53,638 nucleotides of DNA, taken from Paenibacillus albiflavus. Its GTDB lineage: Bacteria > Bacillota > Bacilli > Paenibacillales > NBRC-103111. The stretch spans positions 1 to 53,638 of the forward strand of contig NZ_SKFG01000023.1 in assembly GCF_004344915.1 (NCBI RefSeq). Direction: 5' to 3'. The notes under the pieces are model-generated. The model worked only from the letters and a program-made list of their open reading frames with translations. It did not search any database and was not told the DNA's origin. Shown in pieces: positions 25,584-33,859 of this stretch. The stretch's first letter is position 1, and each line of letters opens with the position of its first letter. Both the position numbers and the translations under genes were made by a program.

Positions 25584-25664
25584 AGACACAGCTAGCTAAG
25601 TAGTAACCATAAGCGGAACTGTGGTAAAGCTTTGAGTGTTTGATATGAGATTTAAAGTCAGAGG

Positions 25665-25696
25665 CGCCTTGCAGAAATGCGAGGCGTTATTTTTGT
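25665..25696 (+). terminator. Terminator of the cohesin operon
   Basis: CGCCTTGCA (25665-25673) pairs with TGCGAGGCG (25678-25686, one G-U), followed by TTATTTTT. Confidence 0.8.
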
Positions 25697-25767
25697 ATTA
25701 TAGAATTTATAACTTCCGTATCATAAATTCTAAGTAATACCTACATATGTGGAATGGAATTACGTTC

Positions 25768-25801
25768 AACCCCCTGAAACAAAAACAGTTCGGGGGGGTT
25801 G
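25768..25801. terminator. Terminator serving the ssu/DsbA-like operon
   Basis: AACCCCCTGAA (25768-25778) pairs with TTCGGGGGGGTT (25789-25800). On the minus strand it follows the DsbA-like stop; the flanking T-rich tract is short. Confidence 0.65.
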
Positions 25802-25825
25802 CTTCGTAATATAACGCTCGGATCA

Positions 25826-26341
25826 TCAGCTCAAAGCCTGCTCAACTTCCTCTTTTAACCCACTTGCATCGATTTCAACAGGGTATTGGAACTCCTTGCC
25901 ATTAATAAATACGGTCGGAACCATCTTCACATTGCGTTTAATGGCTTCTTCTATAATTTTTAAACTTAAGTCAATGTTATCAGGTTGTTCTTGTAAACCA
26001 TACTCTTCGGTTAACATCTTCTTAATCGAATGGCTGTCGGATTCGTGCCATTGGCTTTGTTTGGCGAATAAATCTTTCATCAGCACGTAGACTCGTTGTG
26101 GATCCTTATAGTCGAAAAATGCGTTTGCTAGTGTGCCGTATAATAGCATTTCACGTGGCTTATCATAATGTTTAATTACGTATTGTACTTGTCCTTTCTC
26201 AATATAAGAGGTCAATGATTCATCAGCTGCTTCAAAGAATGTTGCACAATACGGGCATGCCAGGTTCAAGAAAACTTCTACTTTTACAGGTGCATTATCC
26301 TTGCCATAGCTTAAAAATGCATTTTCGATTACTTGAGTCAT
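25826..26341 (-). CDS. DsbA-family thioredoxin-like protein
   Basis: 171 residues from the ATG at 26341. A nearer in-frame ATG at 26350 directly abuts AGGAGG, so the second ATG, nine bases away, is preferred. The redox motif CPYC sits in FLNLACPYCATFF, and the cis-Pro region is KMVPTVFINGKEF. No signal peptide is visible, so it is probably a cytoplasmic thiol oxidoreductase or chaperone-like member. It is the last gene of ssuC-ssuB-ssuA, with 15 bases between the ssuA stop and its own start. A role in sulfur or thiol metabolism is inferred from this linkage. A decayed copy lies at 14682. Confidence 0.85.
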   Translation of the reverse strand: MTQVIENAFLSYGKDNAPVKVEVFLNLACPYCATFFEAADESLTSYIEKGQVQYVIKHYDKPREMLLYGTLANAFFDYKDPQRVYVLMKDLFAKQSQWHESDSHSIKKMLTEEYGLQEQPDNIDLSLKIIEEAIKRNVKMVPTVFINGKEFQYPVEIDASGLKEEVEQALS

Positions 26342-26356
26342 GTTAAACATCCTCCT

Positions 26357-27343
26357 TTACTTGATGTTGCTTGGAATGATGGATTTGTCGATATGAACGG
26401 CGTCTTTGATGTTAACTTTTGCATCCAGCAGTCCAGCTTCAACGAATTTGTCGGCCAATTGTTGCTGGCTTGTAATGATACTATCGTCAATCTGCTGAAC
26501 ACCGAATGTACGGCGGTCAATGGCTTTTTGAAGAGGAGCTATGTCTAACCCTAATTCAGAGGATAAGATTTTCGAAATCTCTTGTTTATTTGCATTGGCC
26601 CACTGATCGGCATTGTGCAATTCTTGAAGAATGATCGACACGACTTCCGGTTTTTTATCCAAAAGGTCTTTGGTCGCAAAATAGAACGTCCGATTCTCTG
26701 AATTACCGGAGCCATTGACAATGGTACGCGTTTTTACTGTATTTTCTACAATCGCCAAGTAGGGATCCCATGTACCATATACGTCGAACTCGCCTTTTGT
26801 AAAAGCAGCTAAGCCTTCCGCCGCATCTTTATAAAACTTAATGTTTACTTCGTTCAAAGCAATACCGGCTTTCTCTAAGGCAACTAGGAGCAAGTAATGT
26901 TGATTGCCTCCTTTGGTTACCCCGATCGTTTTCCCTTTCAAGTCATTTACGCTTTGAATCTCGGAATCTGCTTTGGCAACTAATGCAACGCCTTCCGGAT
27001 ATGGGGATTCAGATGCTACATAGTTTAGTGGATGTCCGCCGGCTTGCATGAATACAGCGTTACCGTCAGATGCATGACCGAAGTCAATATTATTCGTATT
27101 TAAAGCTTCCAATAACACCGTGCCAGTGGAGAAGACTTTCCATTCAACTTTATATCCTTTCTCGCTTAATGCTTTATCTAAGTTCCCGTGTTCTTTTAAA
27201 ATGTTAAGTGTATTTCCTTTTTGATAACCGATGGTGATGACTTCTTTAGGATTACTTGCAGGTGCGCTAGTAGAACCTTTTCCACAAGCAGTTAGAACCA
27301 AAGCGAATAGGGCAACTAGAGTAAATAATAATGTCTTTTTCAT
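26357..27343 (-). CDS. ssuA: Aliphatic sulfonate/taurine ABC transporter binding protein
   Basis: 328-residue lipoprotein with a lipobox LTAC (Cys about residue 20). Family signatures are VITIGYQKGNTLNILKEHG, FGHASDGNAVFMQAGG and YGTWDPYLAIVE. SsuA/TauA proteins bind alkanesulfonates outside the membrane and deliver them to SsuC, providing sulfur when sulfate is short. The substrate range within the family cannot be fixed from sequence. It follows ssuB by only a few bases. Confidence 0.88.
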   Translation of the reverse strand: MKKTLLFTLVALFALVLTACGKGSTSAPASNPKEVITIGYQKGNTLNILKEHGNLDKALSEKGYKVEWKVFSTGTVLLEALNTNNIDFGHASDGNAVFMQAGGHPLNYVASESPYPEGVALVAKADSEIQSVNDLKGKTIGVTKGGNQHYLLLVALEKAGIALNEVNIKFYKDAAEGLAAFTKGEFDVYGTWDPYLAIVENTVKTRTIVNGSGNSENRTFYFATKDLLDKKPEVVSIILQELHNADQWANANKQEISKILSSELGLDIAPLQKAIDRRTFGVQQIDDSIITSQQQLADKFVEAGLLDAKVNIKDAVHIDKSIIPSNIK

Positions 27344-27346
27344 GTT

Positions 27347-28042
27347 CTACACTCCTAGAATTTGATTTAATATTTTGGTCTCATAATAAGTAAACTTATC
27401 GTTACGTTCCCGAGGTCTTGGCAAGTCAATGGGTTCATCCAACTGAATGACACCCCGGTCGATCACGATAACGCGATCCGCTAAACGTACGGCTTCCGTT
27501 ACATCATGGGTAACAAGAAGAGAGGTGAATTTCTGTTGCTGCCAGAGCTCTTCAATGAGGTTCTGCATTTCAATTCGGGTTAACGCGTCAAGTGCCCCAA
27601 GTGGTTCATCAAAAAGCAAAATATCCGGATTGCTTGCTAATGCCCTGGCTAAGGCAATGCGTTGTTTTTGTCCGCCTGACAGCTGATCGGGCCAATCCTG
27701 TTGTTTATCGATCAATCCAACCTTCTCCAAAGACTCCTTAGCAACACTTGGATTAACTGCGCCAAGTTCAATGTTTTTTATAATATTTTTCCAAGGTAGT
27801 AATCTGTCATCTTGGAACATGATCCGGATTTTCGGATCGTTCGCATCTTTATCGGAAAAATGTAATTCGCCTCTTGTAATTTGCTCCAGCTTGGCAATGA
27901 TTCGAAGCAAAGTACTCTTACCACAGCCGCTTCGTCCAACGATGGCCGTAAAACTTCCTTGTTCAATAGATAAATCAATATTATGTAATACTTCATTATC
28001 GCCATAGCTTTTGCTGACATTGTTCAGTTCAATATTGATCAT
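27347..28042 (-). CDS. ssuB: Aliphatic sulfonate ABC transporter ATPase
   Basis: 231 residues from the ATG at 28042 (GGGGGA five bases upstream; a longer TTG start at 28054 overlaps that site). Walker A is GRSGCGKST, the Q-loop region IMFQDDRLLPW, signature LSGGQKQR, Walker B ILLFDEPLGALD and the H-loop VTHDVTEA. The DDRLLPW wording is characteristic of the nitrate/sulfonate/taurine importer ATPases. It energises SsuC and is encoded between ssuC and ssuA. Confidence 0.9.
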   Translation of the reverse strand: MINIELNNVSKSYGDNEVLHNIDLSIEQGSFTAIVGRSGCGKSTLLRIIAKLEQITRGELHFSDKDANDPKIRIMFQDDRLLPWKNIIKNIELGAVNPSVAKESLEKVGLIDKQQDWPDQLSGGQKQRIALARALASNPDILLFDEPLGALDALTRIEMQNLIEELWQQQKFTSLLVTHDVTEAVRLADRVIVIDRGVIQLDEPIDLPRPRERNDKFTYYETKILNQILGV

Positions 28043-28070
28043 GGCGTCCCCCAAAAAATGATTTGGCTAG

Positions 28071-28850
28071 TTATTTCTTACGGTAAACAGGATTCCACTT
28101 TAAAAAGTGGTGTTCAAACAGCTTCGCAATGACATCGGATAGCTTTCCTAGTATCGCGTATAGAACAATGGTTAGCACGACAATGTCCATTTGCATGAAT
28201 TCACGGGCACTCGTTGCCATAAAGCCAATCCCTGAATCAGCGCCAATCGTCTCTGCGACAATTAATGACATCCACATGACACCCAGGGCATATCGAATAC
28301 CTACTAGAATGGAAGACAAGGAGCCTGGCAAAATAATGTTCACAAACAATTTCCACTTGGATAACCCATAAACGGTTCCCATCTCAATAAGTTTGCGGTC
28401 TACATTCTGAATGCCGCTAAAAGTGTTTATATATACAGGAAACATGACACCAAGCGCAACGAGAAATATTTTGGCAGATTCACCGATTCCAAACCATAGG
28501 ATGACAAGTGGAATCAGCGCCAAATGAGGAATGGTACGGATCATTTGCATCGTTGTATCCGTTGTTCTTTCAAAAAACTTAATCGTTCCATTTAATAGGC
28601 CTAGTATAAAACCGATGATGCCCCCTATGAAAAATCCGATTAAAGCACGTTGTGTACTAATTAGGACATGTTCTTGTAATTTACCGGAACTCGTTAATTG
28701 AATCGCAGCGTCTACAACTTTCAATGGCGTTGGCAGAATGGAAGAACTAATAATCTCGAATTGCCCTAGTATTTGCCAAAATACAATCATAATGATAGGG
28801 AGAAGCCATGGAATAAGTTGATTGCTATACCATCTAGTTATTTTTGTCAT
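28071..28850 (-). CDS. ssuC: Aliphatic sulfonate ABC transporter permease
   Basis: 259 residues with about six membrane segments and the BPD-type EAA loop (EMGTVYGLSKWKLFVNIILPG) that contacts the ATPase. The N-terminus WLLPIIMIVFWQILGQF and the segment IGADSGIGFMATSARE are typical of SsuC/TauC. It is the first gene of the operon, behind a near-consensus promoter at 28906-28935. Confidence 0.88.
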   Translation of the reverse strand: MTKITRWYSNQLIPWLLPIIMIVFWQILGQFEIISSSILPTPLKVVDAAIQLTSSGKLQEHVLISTQRALIGFFIGGIIGFILGLLNGTIKFFERTTDTTMQMIRTIPHLALIPLVILWFGIGESAKIFLVALGVMFPVYINTFSGIQNVDRKLIEMGTVYGLSKWKLFVNIILPGSLSSILVGIRYALGVMWMSLIVAETIGADSGIGFMATSAREFMQMDIVVLTIVLYAILGKLSDVIAKLFEHHFLKWNPVYRKK

Positions 28851-28905
28851 CTTCTAATCTCCAGACAATTGTAAGAATAATTAATATTATAACAAGTTGT
28901 GTCTG

Positions 28906-28949
28906 ATTATATGGTATTCCGATCTGTTTTGTCAACAATAAAAGTTGAC
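28906..28949 (-). promoter_or_regulatory. ssu promoter with overlapping operator palindrome
   Basis: On the minus strand: TTGACA (28930-28935), 18 bases, TATAAT (28906-28911). A perfect inverted repeat GTCAAC-N7-GTTGAC (28931-28949) overlaps the -35 box, so a repressor bound there would block polymerase. The regulator is unknown. Confidence 0.75.
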
Positions 28950-29447
28950 GAACACACATCACATATGAGAAACGGTTTATCTAATATGGTGAGTGCATAT
29001 TGTCCATCTTCCGCAGATAACGCACGATAACCAATTTGGTAAGAACCGGTGACAGCGAGAGCTTTATGTTATCAAGGGGGGAGTTACCTTCCAATAACGA
29101 TAGCATGACAGCCGCTATTATTGCATAGGAAGCATATTAATATCTATGAGCTATCCTTTTAGAGGTGGCTCTTTCTGTTCTCATTAGCTCAGTATTAATT
29201 TTTTATGAACTGGAATGTACGCACAAAAATAAGGTGGGGGAAAAAGTTAGCAACAAAAAAATCACCACTTCTGTGACGATTCAGTATTTTGGCATAATTT
29301 AAGCAAGGGGGTCATTTCCAATCCCTTACAATATTATTATTAACGACAGGAAAACATAAGTCTATATCTTTCCGGAAAAAACCAGTATCCTTACTTTAGG
29401 TTGAGTTAGTACATAATTCCAATTCTAAATAAGGAGTGTACAATTCT
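28950..29447. other. Intergenic region
   Basis: Apart from the response-regulator relic I see no coding frame. The part from 29060 to 29430 is AT-rich with no hairpin or promoter I can defend. Confidence 0.5.
28976..29055 (-). pseudogene. Relic of a response-regulator gene
   Basis: About 80 bases closely match 36283-36362 inside the intact response regulator (shared blocks GGTGAGTGCAT, TTGTCCATCTTC, GCACGATAACCA, GGTAAGAACCGG-like). The encoded receiver-domain piece is interrupted and has no start or remainder, so it is a fossil of a duplicated two-component gene. Confidence 0.65.
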
Positions 29448-30329
29448 ATGGGCGAATACTATTGGGATACGCAAATTGAATACCTTCGTAATTCAAGAGA
29501 CCTATTTTACAATGATGATTACATCGAATTTTTAGTAAAGACAGTTTGGAAAATCGAAACCCCTGTACATCTGATTGATTTCGGTTGTGGCTATGGTTAT
29601 TTAGGATTGAAACTGCTTCCGTTGTTGCCAAAGGGCTCGACTTATACTGGAATCGACTTAGGGGATAAGTTGCTTAATGAAGCTCGAGAACTTTTTGCTC
29701 GGCTCCCATACAAGACAACATTTCTGCAAGGAGACATTCAGGAAATTACCTTGGAAAGAAAGTACGATATTGCCCTATGCCATGCCTTTTTACTTCATGT
29801 TCCAAACCCGATGGTCATCCTGAAAAAGATGATGGATTGTGTTGTGGATACAGGAAAAATCATTACTTTTGAACCTCACTGGATTTCAAGCTCATCAAAT
29901 TTCAACTTACATGGACATGACCAATCTAGATTTGTTCAGTTAGGGTTCCTTCAAAAACTCTACGAGCAAGATGCCGCTCGGAGCGGCAAAGACGGCAATA
30001 TAGGCATGAAGATACCCATATATCTAAGTCAATTAGGTTTGAAGGATATCGAATGTAGAGTTTCGGATAAGGTGAATTTCCTTCATCCCAATATGGAGGT
30101 CGATAGCAAAAATAGGTTGTATACTCGTTTACTAGAGAGCGGTTATGCGGATACTCCTAATGAGGATAGGAATATCTTTATTAACAAACTCATTGAACGT
30201 GGAGCCACTGTTAATGAAGCCGAGATTCAGTATGAGAATGAACTTTTTCTTTCGAAGGAATTTAATCTAGATTCGTACTTAACTTATGCTTCCAACATGA
30301 AAATCACTTTTGGAAGTGTGGCAAGATAA
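29448..30329 (+). CDS. Class I SAM-dependent methyltransferase
   Basis: 293 residues from the ATG at 29448. AAGGAG lies at 29431-29436; a GTG at 29436 overlaps that site and is rejected. The SAM-binding motif I is LIDFGCGYGYLGLKLL, followed by motif II YTGIDLGDKLLNEAR, motif III FLQGDIQEI and motif IV YDIALCHAFLLHVPNP. The C-terminal 120 residues (SRFVQLGFLQKLYEQDAARS, IPIYLSQLGLKDIE) probably determine the substrate, which I cannot identify. It is monocistronic, with a terminator at 30481. Confidence 0.82.
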   Translation: MGEYYWDTQIEYLRNSRDLFYNDDYIEFLVKTVWKIETPVHLIDFGCGYGYLGLKLLPLLPKGSTYTGIDLGDKLLNEARELFARLPYKTTFLQGDIQEITLERKYDIALCHAFLLHVPNPMVILKKMMDCVVDTGKIITFEPHWISSSSNFNLHGHDQSRFVQLGFLQKLYEQDAARSGKDGNIGMKIPIYLSQLGLKDIECRVSDKVNFLHPNMEVDSKNRLYTRLLESGYADTPNEDRNIFINKLIERGATVNEAEIQYENELFLSKEFNLDSYLTYASNMKITFGSVAR

Positions 30330-30480
30330 AAAGCTGAATAACATCGGTTCATCGCTAGAGCAAACACTATTCTTTCGGACACTTACATGTTTGTTATCAC
30401 TGTCTACTCGTCACATGTGGAGTGTACAGTGTTGCTAATATGGCGGGGGCAGATTAATCCTAAGCCCTTTGCTTTTTAAA

Positions 30481-30511
30481 GGCACGAAGTAGTTCTTACG
30501 TGTCTTTTTTT
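30481..30511 (+). terminator. Terminator after the methyltransferase
   Basis: GGCACG (30481-30486) pairs with CGTGTC (30499-30504, one G-U), then a seven-T run. Confidence 0.65.
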
Positions 30512-30560
30512 GCTTCAGAGATTGCTTCAATACGCATCGAGAAAAAATCGTAAAAACGTC

Positions 30561-30591
30561 TTGACATTGGAGTCAACTCCAATGTTATTCT
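30561..30591 (+). promoter_or_regulatory. MerR-type promoter with 19-base spacer
   Basis: TTGACA (30561-30566), a 19-base spacer, TATTCT (30586-30591). The spacer region is the inverted repeat CATTGGAGT-CA-ACTCCAATG (30565-30584). Transcription should start about at 30598, the first base of the merR ATG. Confidence 0.8.
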
Positions 30592-30597
30592 GAATTC

Positions 30598-31071
30598 ATG
30601 GAAAAACTTTATTCTATACAAGAGGTTTCGCAGATACTTGGGATATCGAAGGATACGCTTCGGTATTATGACCGAATTGGTATCGTCTCGCCATCCCGGG
30701 AAGAGAATAAGTACCGCAGGTATTCGAAAGACGACCTCATAGACTTGATGAATATTCAGATTATGCAGTATGTGGACTTTTCTCTTGACGAAATTAGAGG
30801 CACGCTTAATATCCGCAAGATGGACAATATCGACCCTGTTTACTGCGAAGAGGTTTCTGCGTTTCTCGATGCCAAAAACGCAGAAACGCGCAAGAAGATT
30901 GCCCATCTGGAAAAGGTCAGCCAGCTGCTCAACATAGCAGCTGAAACGTTAAGGAACTTTAATATCGAAAGCGACCGACGGTTGGCAAAGATCGTCCGCG
31001 AAATTTACATGGATATCCGAGGGGGCGAGCCAAAATATTTCAAGGAAGGTTGTGATGACCATCAAGGTTAG
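30598..31071 (+). CDS. MerR-family transcriptional regulator, probably from a leaderless mRNA
   Basis: 157 residues. The winged helix YSIQEVSQILGISKDTLRYY is followed by DRIGIVSPSREENKYRRYSK and then a dimerisation coiled coil (about 85-125). There is no ribosome site before the ATG: the -10 box ends seven bases upstream, so the transcript probably starts at the AUG. The operator lies inside its own promoter, so autoregulation is expected. It overlaps the next gene, whose ATG lies 17 bases before its stop. No cysteine metal-site pattern is obvious, so a small-molecule effector is likely. Confidence 0.85.
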   Translation: MEKLYSIQEVSQILGISKDTLRYYDRIGIVSPSREENKYRRYSKDDLIDLMNIQIMQYVDFSLDEIRGTLNIRKMDNIDPVYCEEVSAFLDAKNAETRKKIAHLEKVSQLLNIAAETLRNFNIESDRRLAKIVREIYMDIRGGEPKYFKEGCDDHQG

Positions 31072-31504
31072 GAATTATTATTATTTGATTGCAGGAGTTC
31101 TTGCGGTGCTGTTTGCCTTCACTCACGCATGGAACGGGCAATCCGCTGTGCTGCCGACACTCGATACTAGTCTGATTTCTGTGGATACCCAGACGGTTTT
31201 CACGTATGTTTGGCACATTATCACGGCGGAAAATCTGGTTTTCGGCATCGCATTCATTTTCATGTCACTCATAAGTGAGCGATCGAAGATCCGGTTTGCC
31301 GCATGGATGATCACGGCGATCATGATCGTCCGGCTGATGGTCATTCTTGGGGTAACGGCAGTGGTTGACGTTTCGGGGCTTATGAATACGTTTATTGATT
31401 CTATTGCAATCGTAATCTATGTCGCCCTTATCATGCTGGGCACAAGAATAGAGAAAAATAATACAGAGGTCAGGGGTTCGAACCCCCTTGGATTCACCAA
31501 ATAA
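31055..31504 (+). CDS. Four-helix membrane protein with a tRNA-derived tail
   Basis: 149 residues from the ATG at 31055 (AAGGAAGG five bases upstream). Four transmembrane segments are visible (YYYLIAGVLAVLFAFTHAW; VWHIITAENLVFGIAFIFM; FAAWMITAIMIVRLMVILG; DSIAIVIYVALIMLG). The protein is probably regulated by, or linked to, the adjacent MerR. The last 14 or so residues (NTEVRGSNPLGFTK) are the translation of a tRNA 3' end, so the natural C-terminus near TRIEK was replaced when an element boundary fell here. The body may still be functional. Confidence 0.65.
   Translation: MTIKVRNYYYLIAGVLAVLFAFTHAWNGQSAVLPTLDTSLISVDTQTVFTYVWHIITAENLVFGIAFIFMSLISERSKIRFAAWMITAIMIVRLMVILGVTAVVDVSGLMNTFIDSIAIVIYVALIMLGTRIEKNNTEVRGSNPLGFTK
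31466..31499 (+). other. tRNA 3'-end attachment scar
   Basis: AGGGG-TTCGAAC-CCCCT (31472-31488) is a perfect T-arm, followed by a seven-base acceptor strand TGGATTC, discriminator A and CCA (31497-31499). No 5' tRNA half is present: the DNA upstream is the coding end of the membrane protein. It is the signature of an element that integrated at a tRNA 3' end. Confidence 0.7.
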
Positions 31505-31509
31505 GTCAT

Positions 31510-31541
31510 ATAACGCAACCTATTAAGGGTTGCGTTATTTA
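31510..31541 (+). terminator. Terminator behind the tRNA scar
   Basis: ATAACGCAACC (31510-31520) pairs perfectly with GGTTGCGTTAT (31528-31538), then TTTATT. It can also terminate the opposing TetR gene. Confidence 0.8.
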
Positions 31542-31544
31542 TTC

Positions 31545-32099
31545 TTACATCGGTCTTTTTTTGTACATGGAGGTAATTTGCTCTGCAATATATTCAGAAC
31601 TAAATTGGATACCGTCCTTAATCCACCACATAATAATCCCCAGTAGTGATGCTGCCATAATATCAGTAGAAACAGTATTCTTCGTTGATTCAATGCTTCT
31701 CGCGTTTCTTCGCATTGCTACCGTATTTTTTAATAATTTAAACAAGTAATCTTTGAATCCTTTATGCTCAAAGAATATGACAAAAAACTTCCGATACTCA
31801 TAAATATAATCTAGAAATGTAATCAATTGCTCTTGCTCATTGCTGCTTTGTGTTTGTAATAACGGGTTAATTTTTATCGACAGGTCATCAAATATTTCGT
31901 GTGAGATTTGGCGTAACAGGTCGTTAATATCCTGATAATGTAAATAAAACGTTGCGCGATTTAATTCTGCACGGTTCGCAATTTTTTGAACGGTTAACTG
32001 AGATATATCCGGATTTTCAGCTAATAAGGAATAAACGGCATTCTTAAGCATCTTTTTCGAGCGAATTGCACGTGGATCTTCTTTTTTATGTATAGACAT
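31545..32099 (-). CDS. TetR/AcrR-family repressor
   Basis: 184 residues. The N-terminal HTH is SKKMLKNAVYSLLAENPD then LTVQKIANRAELNRATFYLHY, the classic TetR pattern. The C-terminal ligand domain (FFVIFFEHKGFKDYLFKLL; AASLLGIIMWWIKDGI) resembles the YfiR/DhaS-type group. It is divergent from an MFS drug exporter and separated by a region with an inverted repeat (32134-32166), so it most likely represses the exporter until an effector binds. Confidence 0.88.
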   Translation of the reverse strand: MSIHKKEDPRAIRSKKMLKNAVYSLLAENPDISQLTVQKIANRAELNRATFYLHYQDINDLLRQISHEIFDDLSIKINPLLQTQSSNEQEQLITFLDYIYEYRKFFVIFFEHKGFKDYLFKLLKNTVAMRRNARSIESTKNTVSTDIMAASLLGIIMWWIKDGIQFSSEYIAEQITSMYKKRPM

Positions 32100-32133
32100 T
32101 TGAACCCTCTATTATCGATAATTTTGTACTTCA

Positions 32134-32166
32134 TCAACTAATTAACCAGTTTTGTCGATTAGTTGA
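32134..32166. promoter_or_regulatory. Inverted repeat, candidate TetR operator
   Basis: TCAACTAAT (32134-32142) and ATTAGTTGA (32158-32166) form a perfect 9-bp inverted repeat with 15 bases between. TTGACA (32163-32168) overlaps its right arm and points to the exporter. Confidence 0.6.
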
Positions 32167-32266
32167 CATTTATTGAGAAATTGTAAATAGGCATTTCTAT
32201 TAAAGGCTGTTATGATTTATTTTATTGACTATATGTCGATAAAGCAATGAAAAGAGGTCATAATAT

Positions 32267-33712
32267 ATGCCGCAAGAGAGTAAGGAAGTAAATAAAGGAA
32301 TACTTTTAACCATATTAATTGTTGGCTGTTTCTTATCGACATTAAATCAAACATTATTAAATGTCGCTTTAAGTAATTTAATGAATGTGTTTGATGTCTC
32401 AACAACAACTGTACAATGGATTTCAACAGGCTTTATGCTTGTTAACGGGGTACTGATTCCAATTACAGCGTTTTTAATGAAACGTTTTACAACGCGTCAA
32501 TTATTCATTAGTGCCATGCTATTTTTATTAATCGGGTCCATTATTTGTGCATCGGCACCCGTATTTAGTATGTTACTAGTCGGACGTATGATTCAGGCGG
32601 CTGGTGCTGGGATTATTATGCCGCTGATGATGAGTGTCATTTTGGTCGTTTTCCCATTAGAAAAACGAGGCAGTGCCATGGGGTTAATTGGATTAGCGAT
32701 GATTTTCGCCCCTGCAATTGGCCCGACACTTGCTGGATTTGTTATAGAATACCACTCTTGGCGTTGGTTATTTATCGGTATATCAATCCTTGTCGTATTC
32801 GTCATTATATTGGCGATGAAGTATTTAATGAATGTATCACAAACATCGAAGGCAAAGCTGGATGTGCTAAGTGTTATTTTATCTACCGTTGGATTTGGCC
32901 TTATTTTATACGGCTTCAGTACCGCTGGTAGCAAAGGCTGGGGATCTTCAGTCGTTGTGCTTTCATTAGCGATAGGTATAGTCGTTACAGCTCTATTTTG
33001 TATTCGACAAATTCGATCAGCTGACCCACTATTAAATTTATCTGTTTTTAAAAATAAAGTATTTACGCTTACCTCTCTTATTAATGTACTAGTAACGATG
33101 ATGATGTACGCGGATATGATTTTATTGCCAATCTATTTGCAGAATGGTCGGGGCTTTACGGCATTTGATGCCGGACTTTTATTATTACCAGGTGCGCTTG
33201 TGAATGCCTTCATGTCACCGGTTACAGGTAAATTATATGACCGCTTTGGTGCGAAACCAGTATTTATTATTGGATTGGTGCTTATTATTCCATCGATGTG
33301 GGCTGTAACGGATCTAACAGAATCGACAACATATATGTTTTTAATGATACGAATCATTTTCCTTCGGATTGGTTTGAGCTTCATAACCATGCCACTAAAT
33401 ACGGCGGGACTTAACGCCTTGCCAAAACATCTTGGTACACACGGCTCAGCGGTGAATAATACAGTTCGCCAAATTGCTGGTGCGATCGGTACTGCTGTCG
33501 TGATTACGGTTTATACAGCGCAGGTAACTAGCCATGCAGGAGCAATTGCACAAGCAAATCCATCTGCCAATGCGGACACAATTAAATCGCTTGCTTCAAT
33601 TTTAGGTTCAAGTGATGCCTATTACTTCATGACATTTTTAGCAATTATCGCACTTGTTATGACTTTATTTATGCCAAAGAAAAAGAAGGAGACTATTGAA
33701 GAAACTTCCTAA
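32267..33712 (+). CDS. MFS multidrug exporter, DHA2 (14-helix) family
   Basis: 481 residues, rich in membrane helices. DHA2/EmrB-QacA signatures are seen: LNQTLLNVALSNLMNVFDVS near helix 1, TTTVQWISTGFMLVNGVLIP, GRMIQAAGAGIIMPLMM (motif C region), and FAPAIGPTLAGFVIEYHSWR. Family members pump lipophilic drugs or lincosamide-type compounds out using the proton gradient. GAGGTC lies nine bases before the ATG. It is paired with the divergent TetR gene and ends at a strong terminator. Its base use is more AT-rich than the genes on either side, so lateral acquisition as a pair is likely. Confidence 0.88.
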   Translation: MPQESKEVNKGILLTILIVGCFLSTLNQTLLNVALSNLMNVFDVSTTTVQWISTGFMLVNGVLIPITAFLMKRFTTRQLFISAMLFLLIGSIICASAPVFSMLLVGRMIQAAGAGIIMPLMMSVILVVFPLEKRGSAMGLIGLAMIFAPAIGPTLAGFVIEYHSWRWLFIGISILVVFVIILAMKYLMNVSQTSKAKLDVLSVILSTVGFGLILYGFSTAGSKGWGSSVVVLSLAIGIVVTALFCIRQIRSADPLLNLSVFKNKVFTLTSLINVLVTMMMYADMILLPIYLQNGRGFTAFDAGLLLLPGALVNAFMSPVTGKLYDRFGAKPVFIIGLVLIIPSMWAVTDLTESTTYMFLMIRIIFLRIGLSFITMPLNTAGLNALPKHLGTHGSAVNNTVRQIAGAIGTAVVITVYTAQVTSHAGAIAQANPSANADTIKSLASILGSSDAYYFMTFLAIIALVMTLFMPKKKKETIEETS

Positions 33713-33767
33713 GTAGTTGTCAGTAATGAACAGCCTCTATTAACCGTATAGTAAGTGAGTGCTGAGT

Positions 33768-33818
33768 AATAACGCCCCAACAGTTCCGCGGAAGACGGAA
33801 AAGTCGGGGCGTTATTGT
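33768..33818. terminator. Bidirectional terminator
   Basis: AATAACGCCCC (33768-33778) pairs perfectly with GGGGCGTTATT (33806-33816), with an inner TTCCG/CGGAA stem. It serves the exporter and the convergent stalk-protein gene. Confidence 0.9.
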
Positions 33819-33859
33819 GCTAAGCAAGGATTGGGCGGAGGCGAGGGCTGCCGTTAGAA

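Noticed and set aside
31466-31499. A functional tRNA gene
   Set aside because: Only the T-arm, acceptor 3' strand and CCA are present; the 5' half and anticodon arm are replaced by the membrane-protein coding sequence.
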